A program made the translations under genes and the position numbers. Under the pieces are notes generated by a model, which was given only the letters and a program-made list of their open reading frames with translations, did no database searches and had not been told where the DNA came from. Positions 19,530 to 29,348 of a stretch of DNA of 34,916 nt are shown here, piece after piece (the stretch's first letter is position 1; every line of letters begins with the position of its first letter). Origin of the DNA: Rhodospirillales bacterium (lineage in GTDB: Bacteria > Pseudomonadota > Alphaproteobacteria > Dongiales > Dongiaceae); the NCBI GenBank assembly GCA_009885795.1, contig VFKA01000041.1, positions 1 through 34,916 on the forward strand, given 5' to 3'.

Positions 19530-19569
19530 TTCTTCCAGCGCTATCGAAGCCGACACAGGTATCGCCCAG

Positions 19570-19598
19570 TTGTCCTACACCAAGACTCGGTGTACCAT
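19570..19598 (+). promoter_or_regulatory. higBA promoter with embedded operator
   Basis: TTGTCC (19570-19575) and TACCAT (19593-19598) are spaced exactly 17 bp. The inverted repeat TACACC-N7-GGTGTA (19576-19581/19589-19594) fills the spacer and touches the -10, as expected for an operator bound by HigA. The predicted transcription start is at or next to the proposed higB start codon. Confidence 0.6.
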
Positions 19599-19604
19599 TA
19601 TCTG

Positions 19605-19883
19605 GTGATAAAGTCGTTTCGTGACGATGAGGTCCGGCGTCTCTTCGACCGATTGCCGTCGCGCCGATGGCATTTCATGGAGGTGACGGCTCGAAAGAAG
19701 CTTGAGCTCTTGAATGCCGCAACGTCTCTCGGCGACTTGCGGACGCCGCCCGGCAACCGCCTTGAAGCGCTGAAGGGAAGGCGTCGAGGACAACAGAGTA
19801 TTCGGATCAACGAGCAGTGGCGGCTATGCTTCGAGTGGCGAGAAGGAGATGCCCATGACGTCGAAATCCTCGATTACCACTAG
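19605..19883 (+). CDS. higB: Type II toxin HigB (RelE/ParE superfamily mRNA interferase)
   Basis: The toxin of a higBA module; HigB proteins cleave mRNA on the ribosome. The 92-residue product begins IKSFRDDEVRRLFD, matching the conserved HigB N-terminus. It contains the core RLEALKGRRRGQQSIRINEQWRLCF and ends VEILDYH, all typical. GTG at 19605 is chosen because it gives the family start M-I-K-S-F. An earlier GTG at 19590 falls inside the operator. Toxin precedes antitoxin, the usual order for hig modules. Confidence 0.92.
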   Translation: MIKSFRDDEVRRLFDRLPSRRWHFMEVTARKKLELLNAATSLGDLRTPPGNRLEALKGRRRGQQSIRINEQWRLCFEWREGDAHDVEILDYH

Positions 19884-20199
19884 GAAGCGGCTTGGCGCGG
19901 GCAAGCTGCCGCCGATTCATCCGGGCGAAATTCTCGGCTCGGAATTTCTGGCGCCGCTCGGCGTCAGTCAGTCGCAGCTCGCGCGCGACATCAATGTGCC
20001 AGTCCGCCGGGTGAACGAAATATGCCTCGGCAGGCGCGCGGTCACGCCGGACAGCGCGCTCCGCTTGGCCCGCTATTTCGGCAATTCGCCCGAATTCTGG
20101 ATGAACCTGCAACAGCGCTACGACCTGGAGCGCGCGAAGGATGAAACGGAGGCACGTCTGTCGCGGGAGATTCGCCCCTTTCAGTCCGATGCGGCCTGA
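19855..20199 (+). CDS. higA: Type II antitoxin HigA (XRE family)
   Basis: A 114-residue antitoxin that neutralises HigB and represses the operon. It has the HigA signature PPIHPGEILGSEFLAPLGVSQ, a helix-turn-helix (SQSQLARDINVPVRRVNEICLGRR) and the tail YFGNSPEFWMNLQQRYDL. ATG at 19855 is preferred over 19849 because AAGGAG (19843-19848) is then 6 nt away. The start overlaps higB by 29 bp, which helps coupled synthesis. Confidence 0.94.
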   Translation: MTSKSSITTRKRLGAGKLPPIHPGEILGSEFLAPLGVSQSQLARDINVPVRRVNEICLGRRAVTPDSALRLARYFGNSPEFWMNLQQRYDLERAKDETEARLSREIRPFQSDAA

Positions 20200-20223
20200 G
20201 TCCCAGATCCTTTGCGTTAAATA

Positions 20224-20625
20224 TCAGCGCGCCGCCTTGAACCGCTCGTCCACGTCCACGCGGTAGCCGCTGGCGAGACGGTTGGTCTCGTTGGCCATGC
20301 CGACCACGGCCAGAAGCTCCGCCAGCATGGCATCGGTCATGCCGGCGCGCCTGGCCGCCGCGGTGTGCGAGGCGATGCAGTATTCGCAGTTGTTGGTGGC
20401 GCTCACCGCGAGGTAAACCATCTCCTTCGTGAGCGCGTCGATGGTGCCCGGCGCCATGACTTCCTTGACGCTCTCCCAGGTGCGTTTCAGCGTCGGCGGG
20501 TGGTGCGCCAGCGCCTTCCAGAAATTGTTGATCCAATCGGTGCCGCGCGTGCGCATCATGTCGTCATAGACGGCCCGCACTTCGGGCCCGGCGTCGGCGT
20601 ACTCCACGGGCGGGACGGATGGCAT
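20224..20625 (-). CDS. AhpD-like carboxymuconolactone decarboxylase family protein
   Basis: A 133-residue all-helical CMD/AhpD family protein. The redox motif C80-E-Y-C83-IAS-H87 matches the AhpD active site (CxxCxxxH), so peroxide or thiol chemistry is more likely than lactone decarboxylation. It lies 30 bp downstream of phaB on the same strand and is probably co-transcribed. A protective role for PHA or thioester metabolism is speculative. It converges with higA, with 24 bp between the stops. Confidence 0.85.
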   Translation of the reverse strand: MPSVPPVEYADAGPEVRAVYDDMMRTRGTDWINNFWKALAHHPPTLKRTWESVKEVMAPGTIDALTKEMVYLAVSATNNCEYCIASHTAAARRAGMTDAMLAELLAVVGMANETNRLASGYRVDVDERFKAAR

Positions 20626-20655
20626 GGCCGCGGGCTCCTATGCTTCGGCTATCGG

Positions 20656-21378
20656 CTAATACATGTGCTGGCCGCCGTTCACCGACACGGTCGAGCCGGT
20701 GACGAAGCCGGCCTCGTCGGCCACGAGGAAGAGAACGGTACGGGCGATCTCCTCCGCCTCGCCCAGGCGGCCGACGGGGATCTTGGCGACGATCTTCTCG
20801 AGCACCGGCGCCGGAACGGCGCGGACCATGTCGGTGTTGATGTAGCCCGGCGCGATCGCGTTCACGGTGATGCCCTTGGCGGCGCCCTCCTGCGCCAGTG
20901 CCTTGGTGAAACCGTGGATGCCGGATTTGGCGGCGGCGTAGTTCACCTGGCCGTATTGCCCGGCCTGGCCGTTGATCGAGCCGATGTTGACGATGCGCCC
21001 GAAGCCGCGCTCGCGCATCGATTCGATGACGCAGCGGCACATGTTGAAGCAGGAAGTGAGGTTGGTGTCGATCACCTCTTTCCACTGCCCCGGCGACATC
21101 TTGTGCAGGGTCGCGTCCCGGGTGATGCCGGCGTTGTTCACTAGCACGTCCACCGGCCCCATCTCGCCGGCGATTCGCTTCACCGCCGCCACGCAGTGGT
21201 CGTAGTCGGCGACATCGAACTTATAGACCCGGATGCCCGTCTCGGCGTTGAACGCCTTGGCGGCCTCGTCATTGCCCTGATAGGTGGCGGCCGGCTGATA
21301 GCCGGCGCGTTTCAAGCCGATCGAGATCGCCTTGCCGATGCCGCGCGTTCCGCCGGTGACAATCGCTACCCGTCCCAT
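20656..21378 (-). CDS. phaB: Acetoacetyl-CoA reductase
   Basis: PhaB reduces acetoacetyl-CoA to (R)-3-hydroxybutyryl-CoA with NADPH for polyhydroxybutyrate synthesis. The 240-residue SDR protein has TGGTRGIGKA (8-17), NNAGITRDAT (81-90), catalytic S134, Y147 and K151, and a C-terminus NGGQHMY. The segment GSINGQAGQYGQVNYAAAKSG is diagnostic of PhaB versus FabG. A GGGAG ribosome site precedes the ATG. phaA lies 6 kb away, on the far side of the transporter genes, in the same orientation. Confidence 0.95.
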   Translation of the reverse strand: MGRVAIVTGGTRGIGKAISIGLKRAGYQPAATYQGNDEAAKAFNAETGIRVYKFDVADYDHCVAAVKRIAGEMGPVDVLVNNAGITRDATLHKMSPGQWKEVIDTNLTSCFNMCRCVIESMRERGFGRIVNIGSINGQAGQYGQVNYAAAKSGIHGFTKALAQEGAAKGITVNAIAPGYINTDMVRAVPAPVLEKIVAKIPVGRLGEAEEIARTVLFLVADEAGFVTGSTVSVNGGQHMY

Positions 21379-21417
21379 GATCCGCTCCCTGTTTCCGTTT
21401 TGCCCGACGTTACGCCA

Positions 21418-22158
21418 TCAGGGCGCGCTTCCGCCACCCCCGGGGCGGAAGGGCGGCGGGCTTAGCAGCGTCGCCGCCACCGACTCCGGCAGATCGCCCA
21501 AGGGGTTCTTGCGGGTCGGCATGCCGTCGACGAAGGGCAGCAGCTGGTGGCGCGCGACCTCGAAGATCCGCCGCAACTCCGCCACCGGATGGCGGTGCTC
21601 GTCAACGCGCAGGTCGAGATAGGGGTAGGCCTCCTTGTGATAGACCTTGACCGCGGCGGATTGGCGCCCGCGCTTGTCGCCGCCCGCCGCCTGGCCCGCT
21701 TCGAGCACGACGACCAGCCGTTCGGGCAGGCCGAGGGAATCGGAGCCGCGAAACGCGTCGACCATGGCCTCGACCGTCGCCTTGCCGACCAGCATGTTGC
21801 CCTGCACGGCGAAATTCTTGCCGACGATATGGCCGGCCCAGGGCACGCAATTCTTGCCGGTCCAGGCGGCGCTCGCGCCGTTCCTGTCGACGAGACCGAT
21901 CTGCCTCACCTCGCGCCCGGGATCGGCGGTCATGAGTTTCTTCAGCGCGGCCTTGGCGCTCATGCCCTTGGCCAGAAGCTCGACGCCGTCAATGCCGAGA
22001 TAGGGATTGACCCAGGACTGGGTCGAGATCGCGCCGGCGCCGGGGCGGATGAAGGGGCAGATGCCTCCCACGCCGGGCACCGCGGTCGAAACGGCGACGC
22101 CCAGCATGCGGGTGCGCGGGCAGCGCGCCGCGATCGAAAATGTGTTGAGCTCGAGCAT
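21418..22158 (-). CDS. DUF1028 family protein (putative Ntn-hydrolase fold)
   Basis: A 246-residue protein of the DUF1028 family, which is placed among N-terminal nucleophile hydrolases but has no established substrate. The family start TFSI is present at residues 6-9, preceded by five extra residues (MLELN). The glycine-rich block GVGGICPFIRPGAGAISTQ and the later KNFAVQGNMLVG fit the family. AAGGAG 6 nt before ATG supports this start. It is 33 bp downstream of the last importer gene, so it is probably part of that operon. A peptidase or amidase acting on imported substrates is plausible inference. Confidence 0.82.
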   Translation of the reverse strand: MLELNTFSIAARCPRTRMLGVAVSTAVPGVGGICPFIRPGAGAISTQSWVNPYLGIDGVELLAKGMSAKAALKKLMTADPGREVRQIGLVDRNGASAAWTGKNCVPWAGHIVGKNFAVQGNMLVGKATVEAMVDAFRGSDSLGLPERLVVVLEAGQAAGGDKRGRQSAAVKVYHKEAYPYLDLRVDEHRHPVAELRRIFEVARHQLLPFVDGMPTRKNPLGDLPESVAATLLSPPPFRPGGGGSAP

Positions 22159-22191
22159 CGTGACTCCTTTCCTAGAATGCGACGAGACGTG

Positions 22192-22989
22192 TCAGCCGGC
22201 GGCCCGTTCGATGTCCGGTACGGCCGCCAGCAGCGCCTGGGTGTATTCATGCTGGGGCCGCTGGAAAACCTCATGGCTCGGCCCGGTCTCGATGATGCGC
22301 CCCAATTGCATGACGGCGACGCGGTCGCTGACATAGCGGATGACGCCGAGATTGTGGCTGACGAACAGATAGGTCAGTCCAAGTTCGTTCTTCATCTGCC
22401 GGAACAGGTTGAGGATCTGGGCCTGGACCGAGACGTCCAGGGCCGAGGTCGGCTCGTCGGCGACGACCAGCGCGGGGCGCAGCATGATCGCGCGCGCGAT
22501 GGCGACGCGCTGGCGCTGGCCGCCGCTCAGTTGCAGCGGGTAGCGCTCCATGAAGCTGGCGCCGAGGCCGACGAGTTCGAGCGTTTCGCCGACCCGCGCC
22601 AGACGCTCGCGCGGCGTCCCGACATCGTAGACCTCGAGCGGCGCCATGAGCGCGCGGCCGACCTTCTGGCGCGGGTTGAAGGACGAGGCGGGGTCCTGAA
22701 ACACCGCCTGGATGCGCCTTCGGGTGCGGCGCAGCTCGGGCCCGCCGAGCTCGCCCAGCGACCGGCCCTCGAACAGGATGCTGCCGGCGGTCGGCCGCAG
22801 CAGCCGCAGGACCATGCGCAGCAGCGTCGATTTCCCCGACCCCGATTCGCCGACGACGCCCAGCGTCTCGCCGGCCATCAGGTCGAGATCGACGCCGTCC
22901 ACGGCGGCGAGGCGCCGGCGGTCCGAGGGCAGCCAGCCGGACTCGAACACCTTGGTCAGCCCGCGGACCCGCAGCAGCGGCTCAGCCAT
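22192..22989 (-). CDS. Peptide-type ABC importer ATP-binding protein (DppF/OppF-like)
   Basis: The second ATPase of an oligopeptide/dipeptide-type importer. It has 265 residues, with Walker [10 protein letters not shown], signature [14 protein letters not shown] and Walker [15 protein letters not shown]. It lacks the C-terminal cysteine cluster of its partner and is shorter than classical OppF (about 330). ATG at 22989 overlaps the preceding gene by 8 bp; the frame runs further upstream only inside that gene. The transported substrate is unknown: dipeptides, oligopeptides and other small solutes are all handled by this family. Confidence 0.92.
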   Translation of the reverse strand: MAEPLLRVRGLTKVFESGWLPSDRRRLAAVDGVDLDLMAGETLGVVGESGSGKSTLLRMVLRLLRPTAGSILFEGRSLGELGGPELRRTRRRIQAVFQDPASSFNPRQKVGRALMAPLEVYDVGTPRERLARVGETLELVGLGASFMERYPLQLSGGQRQRVAIARAIMLRPALVVADEPTSALDVSVQAQILNLFRQMKNELGLTYLFVSHNLGVIRYVSDRVAVMQLGRIIETGPSHEVFQRPQHEYTQALLAAVPDIERAAG

Positions 22990-24004
22990 GGCCGGCCTCG
23001 GCGAGCCAGCAGCGCGAGACGTGACCGGGCGCCGCCTCGAACAGCGGCGGCGGCTCGGCGCAACGCGCGAAGCGCTTCGGGCAACGGTCGGCGAATCGGC
23101 ACCCTTGCGGCAGGTCGAAGGGCAGCGGAATCTGGCCCGGAATCGAGACCAACTCCGCTTGCACCGTGCGCACCGTGGGCGTCGCGCGCAACAGCGCCTG
23201 GGTATAGGGATGCTGGGGGCTCCGGAACAGCCGGGCGACCGGCCCCGATTCCAGCACCGCGCCGGCATACATGACATAGACCCAGTCGCATGTCGTGGCG
23301 ACGACGCCGAGATCGTGGGTGATGAGCAGGATGGCGGTGCCGTGCGTGTCGCGGATCTCGCGCAACAGCCGCAGCACCTGCGCCTGGACCGTAACGTCGA
23401 GCGCCGTGGTCGGCTCGTCGGCCACCAGCAATTCGGGGTCGAGCGCCAGGCCCATGGCGATCATCGCCCGTTGCTGCATGCCGCCCGAATACTGGTGCGG
23501 ATATTCGCGCGCCCGTTGCTCGGGCGACGCGATGTGCACCGAACCCAGAAGATCGACCGCGCGAGCCTTGGCCCGCGACCAGGCGGTGCCACGATGAATC
23601 TTCAGGGGCTCGCCGACCTGCCGGTCCACGCGCAGGACCGGATTGAGCGCGCGCAGTGCGTCCTGCGGGATGAACGCCATGCGGTCGCCGCGCAGGCGCC
23701 GGCGGTCGGCGTCGGATTTGTCGGCGAGCGAATCGCCGTTGAGGCGAATCTGTCCCGACGCGATGCGGGCCCGGCGCGGCAGAAGCCCGAGCACCGAGAG
23801 CGCGGTCAGGGTCTTGCCGCTGCCCGATTCGCCGATGAGGCCGACGATCTCGCTCGGCCAGACCTCCAGCGTCACGTCATCGACGACGCGGGCCTTGCCG
23901 CGCCGCATGGCGATCTCGACGCTGACGCGGTCGATTGACAGCGTCGCCGGCCGATGGTTGAGCCGGTGCGGGCGCACGTCCGCGGCGGCGAGGGCGGCGG
24001 TCAC
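22982..24004 (-). CDS. Peptide-type ABC importer ATP-binding protein (DppD/OppD-like)
   Basis: The first ATPase of the importer, 340 residues. It has Walker [10 protein letters not shown], signature [16 protein letters not shown] and Walker [15 protein letters not shown]. The OppD-type C-terminal segment has a cysteine cluster ([15 protein letters not shown] then a distal SRCW) that may bind an Fe-S cluster in this family. GTG at 24004 overlaps the TGA of the permease gene (GTGA) and has GAGGGAG upstream. An in-frame extension of over 200 codons upstream overlaps the permease gene and is not coding. Confidence 0.92.
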   Translation of the reverse strand: MTAALAAADVRPHRLNHRPATLSIDRVSVEIAMRRGKARVVDDVTLEVWPSEIVGLIGESGSGKTLTALSVLGLLPRRARIASGQIRLNGDSLADKSDADRRRLRGDRMAFIPQDALRALNPVLRVDRQVGEPLKIHRGTAWSRAKARAVDLLGSVHIASPEQRAREYPHQYSGGMQQRAMIAMGLALDPELLVADEPTTALDVTVQAQVLRLLREIRDTHGTAILLITHDLGVVATTCDWVYVMYAGAVLESGPVARLFRSPQHPYTQALLRATPTVRTVQAELVSIPGQIPLPFDLPQGCRFADRCPKRFARCAEPPPLFEAAPGHVSRCWLAEAGHG

Positions 24005-24846
24005 GTCTCCCTCAGATGAGGGTCGAGCGCGTCGCGCAGGCCGTCGCCAAGCAGGTTGAACCCGAGCACGGCGATGAACATGGCCATGCCGGGCACGATG
24101 CTGAGCCAGGGCGCCTGCGCCATGAAGCCGCGCCCGGTGTTGAGCATGTTGCCCCAGGACGGCTCCGGCGGCTGGGCGCCGAGGCCGAGAAAGCTCAACG
24201 CCGATTCCAGCAGCACGGCATAGGCGAAGGCGACCGTGGCCTCGACCAGAAGCGGCGTCATCACGTTGGGCAGCACCTCGCGCCACAGGATGCGTGCGTC
24301 GGTCATGCCGATGGTGCGGGCGGCGTCGATGTATTGGTGGCGCAGCACGTCGTTGGTGGCCGCGCGCGCGAGGCGCGAAAATCCCGGAATGAAAATGATG
24401 CCGATCGCCACCATGGCGTTGAGGATGTTCGTGCCGAGGCTGGCCATCAGGATGATCGCCAAGAGGATGGCGGGGAACGAGAACAGCAGCTCCATGAACC
24501 GCATCAGCGCCTGGTCGAGCAGGCCGCCGAAATAGCCGGCGGCGATGCCGATGACCGTGCCGCCCAGCAAGCCGACGCCGACGGCGACGAGCGCCACCTC
24601 GACCGAAATCCGCGCGGCGAAGATGGCACGCGACAGCACGTCGCGCCCAATCTCGTCGGTGCCGAGCCAATGCGCGGCGCTCGGGCCCTGCAGCATCGAG
24701 GCCACGTCGAGGTCATAGGGCGAAAAGGGCGCCACGAATTCGGCGAAGGCGGCGGCGATGAGGACAAGCGAGACGAGCGCGCCACCGATGGCGAGCAGCC
24801 GCCAGCGGCTCCAGGTGATGTGGCGCGATGGGGCGGCCGCGCTCAC
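24001..24846 (-). CDS. Peptide-type ABC importer permease (DppC/OppC-like)
   Basis: An inner-membrane permease of 281 residues. It has an N-terminal helix (LLAIGGALVSLVLIAAAFAEFV), a periplasmic segment with HWLGTDEIGRDVLSRAIFAARIS, and further helices. The EAA loop is near IDAARTIGMTDARILWREVLPN. These are diagnostic of DppC/OppC. The start is GTG at 24846, sharing GTGA with the stop of the other permease gene, so translation is coupled. The C-terminal LLGDGLRDALDPHLRE is a family ending. Confidence 0.92.
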   Translation of the reverse strand: MSAAAPSRHITWSRWRLLAIGGALVSLVLIAAAFAEFVAPFSPYDLDVASMLQGPSAAHWLGTDEIGRDVLSRAIFAARISVEVALVAVGVGLLGGTVIGIAAGYFGGLLDQALMRFMELLFSFPAILLAIILMASLGTNILNAMVAIGIIFIPGFSRLARAATNDVLRHQYIDAARTIGMTDARILWREVLPNVMTPLLVEATVAFAYAVLLESALSFLGLGAQPPEPSWGNMLNTGRGFMAQAPWLSIVPGMAMFIAVLGFNLLGDGLRDALDPHLRET

Positions 24847-25799
24847 GTTGCGGCCTTGGCGTGGACCTGGCGAGGGTCGATGAGCGAGGCCGCGATGTCC
24901 ACCAGCATGTTGGCGGTCAGCACGACGAAGGTGATGACGAGCGTCGAGGACAGCAGCACCGGATAGTCGCGGTTGATGATGCCCACCAGCACCAGCGAAC
25001 CGATGCCGGGCAGCAGGAAGATGTCCTCGATGATGACGACGCCGCCGAACAGGAAGCCGAACTCGACCGCGCCCACCGTCAGGAACGGAATCAACGCATT
25101 GCGCAGCGCGTGGCGCCACAGCACCACGTTCCGCGTTGCCCCCTTGGCGAAGGCGGTGCGGATGTAATCGGAGGAAAGCACCTCGATCATGGCGGTGCGC
25201 ATGATCCGCAGCAGCAGCGCCGAGGATACGACGCCCAGCGACACCGCCGGCATCGCCATCTTCAGCAAGTTGCGCGCCGGGTCCTCGAACAGCGGCGTGA
25301 ACCCGCCGGAGGGCAGCCAGCGAAGGGTCAGCGTGAACACCAGGATGAGAAGAGTTGCCAGCCAGAAATTGGGGATCGCCCCCAACACCGTCGACCCGAA
25401 GGTGATGATCGTGTCGGGCTTGCGCTGGTGGTAGAAAGCCGCGATCGCGCCTAGCGGCAAGGCGATCAGATTGGCGATCAGGAAGGCGAGCGCCGCCAGC
25501 TCCAGCGTGATCGGCAGGCGCGACAGGACTTCCGGACCCACGGGGACGTGATTCTGGAACGAGACGCCGAAATCGCCTTTCACGACCCGGCCGAGCCAAT
25601 CGAGATACTGAACGTGCAGCGGCCGGTCGAGGCCGTGCTGGTGCTCGAACCGGGCGATGGCCTGCGCCGTGGCGTCGATGCCAAGGGCGGCTTTCGCCGC
25701 CGAACCCGGCACGACGTTGACGGCCAGGAACAGCACCATGGACGCCGCGATCATGGTGGGGACGAAGGCGGCCAGGCGCCAGGCGATCAACCGCAGCAT
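24843..25799 (-). CDS. Peptide-type ABC importer permease (DppB/OppB-like)
   Basis: An inner-membrane permease of 318 residues with the DppB/OppB N-terminus (LRLIAWRLAAFVPTMIAASMVLFL). It has a GLDRPLHVQYLDWLGRVVKGDFGVS block and the EAA loop DYIRTAFAKGATRNVVLWRHAL. It ends with IDPRQVHAKAAT (the DPR segment is typical). ATG at 25799 with AGGTG 6 nt upstream is preferred; GTG three codons earlier at 25808 is possible. It follows the binding-protein gene across a 124-bp gap that contains a hairpin. Confidence 0.91.
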   Translation of the reverse strand: MLRLIAWRLAAFVPTMIAASMVLFLAVNVVPGSAAKAALGIDATAQAIARFEHQHGLDRPLHVQYLDWLGRVVKGDFGVSFQNHVPVGPEVLSRLPITLELAALAFLIANLIALPLGAIAAFYHQRKPDTIITFGSTVLGAIPNFWLATLLILVFTLTLRWLPSGGFTPLFEDPARNLLKMAMPAVSLGVVSSALLLRIMRTAMIEVLSSDYIRTAFAKGATRNVVLWRHALRNALIPFLTVGAVEFGFLFGGVVIIEDIFLLPGIGSLVLVGIINRDYPVLLSSTLVITFVVLTANMLVDIAASLIDPRQVHAKAAT

Positions 25800-25860
25800 G
25801 GCGCACACCTAAAGCTCAAAGCCGGGCGTGGCGCCGCGCTGGAACCGTGGGCGCCGGCAC

Positions 25861-25895
25861 GGCCCTCATGGCGACGACGATACCGCATGAGGGCC
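25861..25895. promoter_or_regulatory. Hairpin between binding-protein and permease genes
   Basis: GGCCCTCATG (25861-25870) and CATGAGGGCC (25886-25895) form a perfect 10-bp stem around a 15-nt loop. In ABC importer operons such a stem after the binding-protein gene often stabilises or attenuates the message, giving more binding protein than permease. No T-run follows on the minus strand. Confidence 0.5.
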
Positions 25896-25923
25896 CTTGC
25901 CGTTCTCCCGTCGTGACCGAGGT

Positions 25924-27516
25924 TCAGCCTTCGAACCAGGCGTCCTTCAGCGTCTTCAAGAAGCCGGTCCGCATCGGCTTGTAGTTCTGAAGTTTCGTCG
26001 AATGGGCGATGAGCAGCCAGCCATTCACCAGCGGCACCTGGCCCATCTCGTCGAGCGAGGTTTGGGCCACTTCGTGGTAGGCCGCCTTGCGCTCGTCCTG
26101 GGTTGGCGCGATCTTGGCCTTCTCCAGCAGGTCATCCATTTTCGTGCTGCAGTATTTCTGGACGTTGATGGCCATGCCGCACTTGTAGTTGTTGGTCAAG
26201 AAATCGTCCGGATCGGCCAGCGGCGACAGCCAGTACATCGTGGTGATGTCGAAATTGCTGGTACTCCAAACCTCGTCCCAGTAGCGCGGGATTTCCATGG
26301 TGCCGATCTTGGCCTTGATGCCGACCGCGGCCAGATTGGCCTGGATGATCGGCGCCATGGCCATCTGCGCCGGGAATGACGAGGCGATGGTCATGGTTGT
26401 CTCGAAGCCGTCGGGAAACCCCGCCTCGGCCAAAAGCTGTTTCGCCTTTTCCGGATCGCCTTTCGGCTTGAAGTACTGGATATCGGCATAGCCCCAGTTC
26501 CACTGCGGCACGACCCCGCCCAGGATTGGCGTCGCCAGGCCGAAGAAGGCGCCCTGCACGAGAGCCTCGCGGTCGAGGGCGACGGCGACGGCCTGGCGGA
26601 CCTTCGGATTGTCGAGCGGCACCTTGGCGTTGTTGGGCAACAGCCAATTGTAGCGGGAGCCTTCGAGCGTCACGCCGGCGAGCTCGGGATTGGCCGTGAT
26701 CTGCGCCCAGTCCTTCGGCGGGATCTCGTTCGAGAAATTCACCTCGCCCGACATGACCGCGTTCGTCAGCGCCGTGATATCGGCGATGATGCGGTACTCC
26801 ATGGCGTCGAAATAGGGCTTGCCGACCTCGAAATACTTTTCGTTGCGTTCGAACTTGATCGCCGAGCGCGGCTGGTAGCTCACGAACTTGAAAGGCCCGG
26901 AGCCGATCGGATGGGCGTTCAGGTCATGGCCGGATTCGACCACCTTCTTCGGCACGATCGACGAGCCGGGGAAGGCCATGTAGATGAGGAACGGTCCGAC
27001 CCGCTTCTTCAATTTGAACTGAACCGTGTGCGGGTCCACGACATCGACGCTGGCGATGTCCTCGACCTGGGCGGTGTAGGAATAGCCGGAATCGGGCGCG
27101 CGCAGACGGTCAAAGGAGAATTTCACGTCCTCGGCCGTGAGCTCGTCGCCGTTATGGAAGAGGACGCCCTGACGAAGCTTGAAGGTGTAGGTGAGGCCGT
27201 CCTCCGAGACCTCGAAGCTTTCCGCCAGCTCCGGATAGGGCTTGGCGTCGGGATCGAGCGCCATCAGCGTCGAATAGACCTGCTCGATCACCACATGCGA
27301 CATGCCGGACGGCCCGCGCTGCGGGTCGAACCCCGCCGGGTCGGCCGAAAAGGCCGCGATCAGCGTGCCGCCGGGCTTGCCTTGCGCCCAAGCCGGACGA
27401 ACGCTCGCCGTGATTAGGCTTCCGGTCGCCAATGTCAGTCCCAGCGCGCTAGACTGGCGCAGGAAATTCCGGCGCGTGGTGCCAAACCAGGGGCCAAGCC
27501 CCGATCCCTTGCTCAT
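25924..27516 (-). CDS. Peptide-type ABC importer substrate-binding protein (SBP family 5), Tat-exported
   Basis: The periplasmic solute-binding protein of the importer, 530 residues. It has a twin-arginine signal (TTRRNFLRQSSALGLTLATG, RR at 15-16) with probable cleavage after AWA near residue 44. The family-5 signature region is YTFKLRQGVLFHNGDELTAEDVKFS (about 110-135), together with PIGSGPFKFVSYQP and DPEKAKQLLAEAGFPDGFE. GAGGGAG lies upstream of ATG. The ligand cannot be predicted; family 5 includes peptide, glutathione and opine binders. It is the first importer gene, 106 bp after phaA. Confidence 0.93.
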   Translation of the reverse strand: MSKGSGLGPWFGTTRRNFLRQSSALGLTLATGSLITASVRPAWAQGKPGGTLIAAFSADPAGFDPQRGPSGMSHVVIEQVYSTLMALDPDAKPYPELAESFEVSEDGLTYTFKLRQGVLFHNGDELTAEDVKFSFDRLRAPDSGYSYTAQVEDIASVDVVDPHTVQFKLKKRVGPFLIYMAFPGSSIVPKKVVESGHDLNAHPIGSGPFKFVSYQPRSAIKFERNEKYFEVGKPYFDAMEYRIIADITALTNAVMSGEVNFSNEIPPKDWAQITANPELAGVTLEGSRYNWLLPNNAKVPLDNPKVRQAVAVALDREALVQGAFFGLATPILGGVVPQWNWGYADIQYFKPKGDPEKAKQLLAEAGFPDGFETTMTIASSFPAQMAMAPIIQANLAAVGIKAKIGTMEIPRYWDEVWSTSNFDITTMYWLSPLADPDDFLTNNYKCGMAINVQKYCSTKMDDLLEKAKIAPTQDERKAAYHEVAQTSLDEMGQVPLVNGWLLIAHSTKLQNYKPMRTGFLKTLKDAWFEG

Positions 27517-27533
27517 CTGCGTTTCTCCCTCAG

Positions 27534-27554
27534 GTTGATTGACATTGATTCAAC
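27534..27554. promoter_or_regulatory. Imperfect dyad upstream of the importer operon
   Basis: GTTGA (27534-27538) and TCAAC (27550-27554) flank a partly symmetrical core just before the ribosome site of the binding-protein gene. It might be an operator. The match is short. Confidence 0.25.
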
Positions 27555-27622
27555 GACCAACAGTGTCACGTTAACCAAAGCCCGCGCGGCCGGCAATAGC
27601 ATGTCCTGGGCCGTCCGCGATG

Positions 27623-28801
<1,179 letters not shown>

Positions 28802-29100
28802 GGCTTGAACTCCTGAAAGAATCGGACGCGGGCGCTGTCCGCCGCCGGGGAAACTCGAAGCCTAGTGACGGGGCCGACGGCGCGCAAGGCCGCGCCGCTA
28901 GAGCCTGATCGAAGCCGCTACGCCCTTAACTCACCCGTTTGAGGTGAGACAAAAAGTTTGTAAAAACAGATCGTTAGTAAACAATTCATGTGTCCTGAAG
29001 CTTCCTCAATCGCCAGTCGGTGTATTCCGAACAGGATTATCTCCCGCATGATCAGAGACATTCGGGCGTGGATCATTTCCAATCGAGAGGGATCAGTCAC
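28802..29100. other. Non-coding gap between phaA and the small gene/fic pair
   Basis: A 299-bp gap that turns from GC-rich near phaA to AT-rich nearer fic. It holds a perfect 6-bp dyad CTCACC-N7-GGTGAG (28930-28948) followed by an A/T-rich stretch with TTTGTAAAAAC. No convincing sigma-70 promoter is found. Open frames here are short and lack homology. The AT-rich half may mark the edge of acquired DNA. Confidence 0.5.
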
Positions 29101-29319
29101 ATGGCCGAACGCAAATCAGCCCTTAAGCGGGCGCCTGACCGTCCCCAGCTCCAGGCGCTTTTGGAGCGTGCGAAAACGGTTTCACTGACGGATGACGAGT
29201 TGCGGGAACAGCGCGCCAGCTTCGTTTACGGCAATGCGCCGAAGGGTTCGCGGATCACGAAAGAATCCGCACGGAAATCCGTGGGCCGCCTTCGCCTCCT
29301 GGAAGCCGCCGCCAGATAA
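29101..29319 (+). CDS. Small protein upstream of fic, candidate partner or antitoxin
   Basis: A 72-residue, charged protein of unknown function with the pattern SLTDDELREQRASFVYGNAP followed by ITKESARKS. Proteins with this SFxYGN pattern occur as small conserved hypotheticals in alphaproteobacteria. It precedes fic by 29 bp, as antitoxins such as VbhA precede class I Fic toxins. It does not show the canonical inhibitory motif [S/T]xxxE[G/N]; SFVYGN has G where E is expected. GAGAGGGA upstream supports ATG at 29101. The partner role is inference from position. Confidence 0.6.
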   Translation: MAERKSALKRAPDRPQLQALLERAKTVSLTDDELREQRASFVYGNAPKGSRITKESARKSVGRLRLLEAAAR

Positions 29320-29348
29320 GAGTCCCCTGCGGGCCGGAACGCGCCGCC

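Noticed and set aside
19590-19604. An earlier GTG start for higB.
   Set aside because: It falls within the operator and the -10 box; the family N-terminus begins at 19605.
21547-23274. A 575-codon open frame on the + strand.
   Set aside because: It is antisense to DUF1028 and the importer ATPase genes, and no domain is recognisable.
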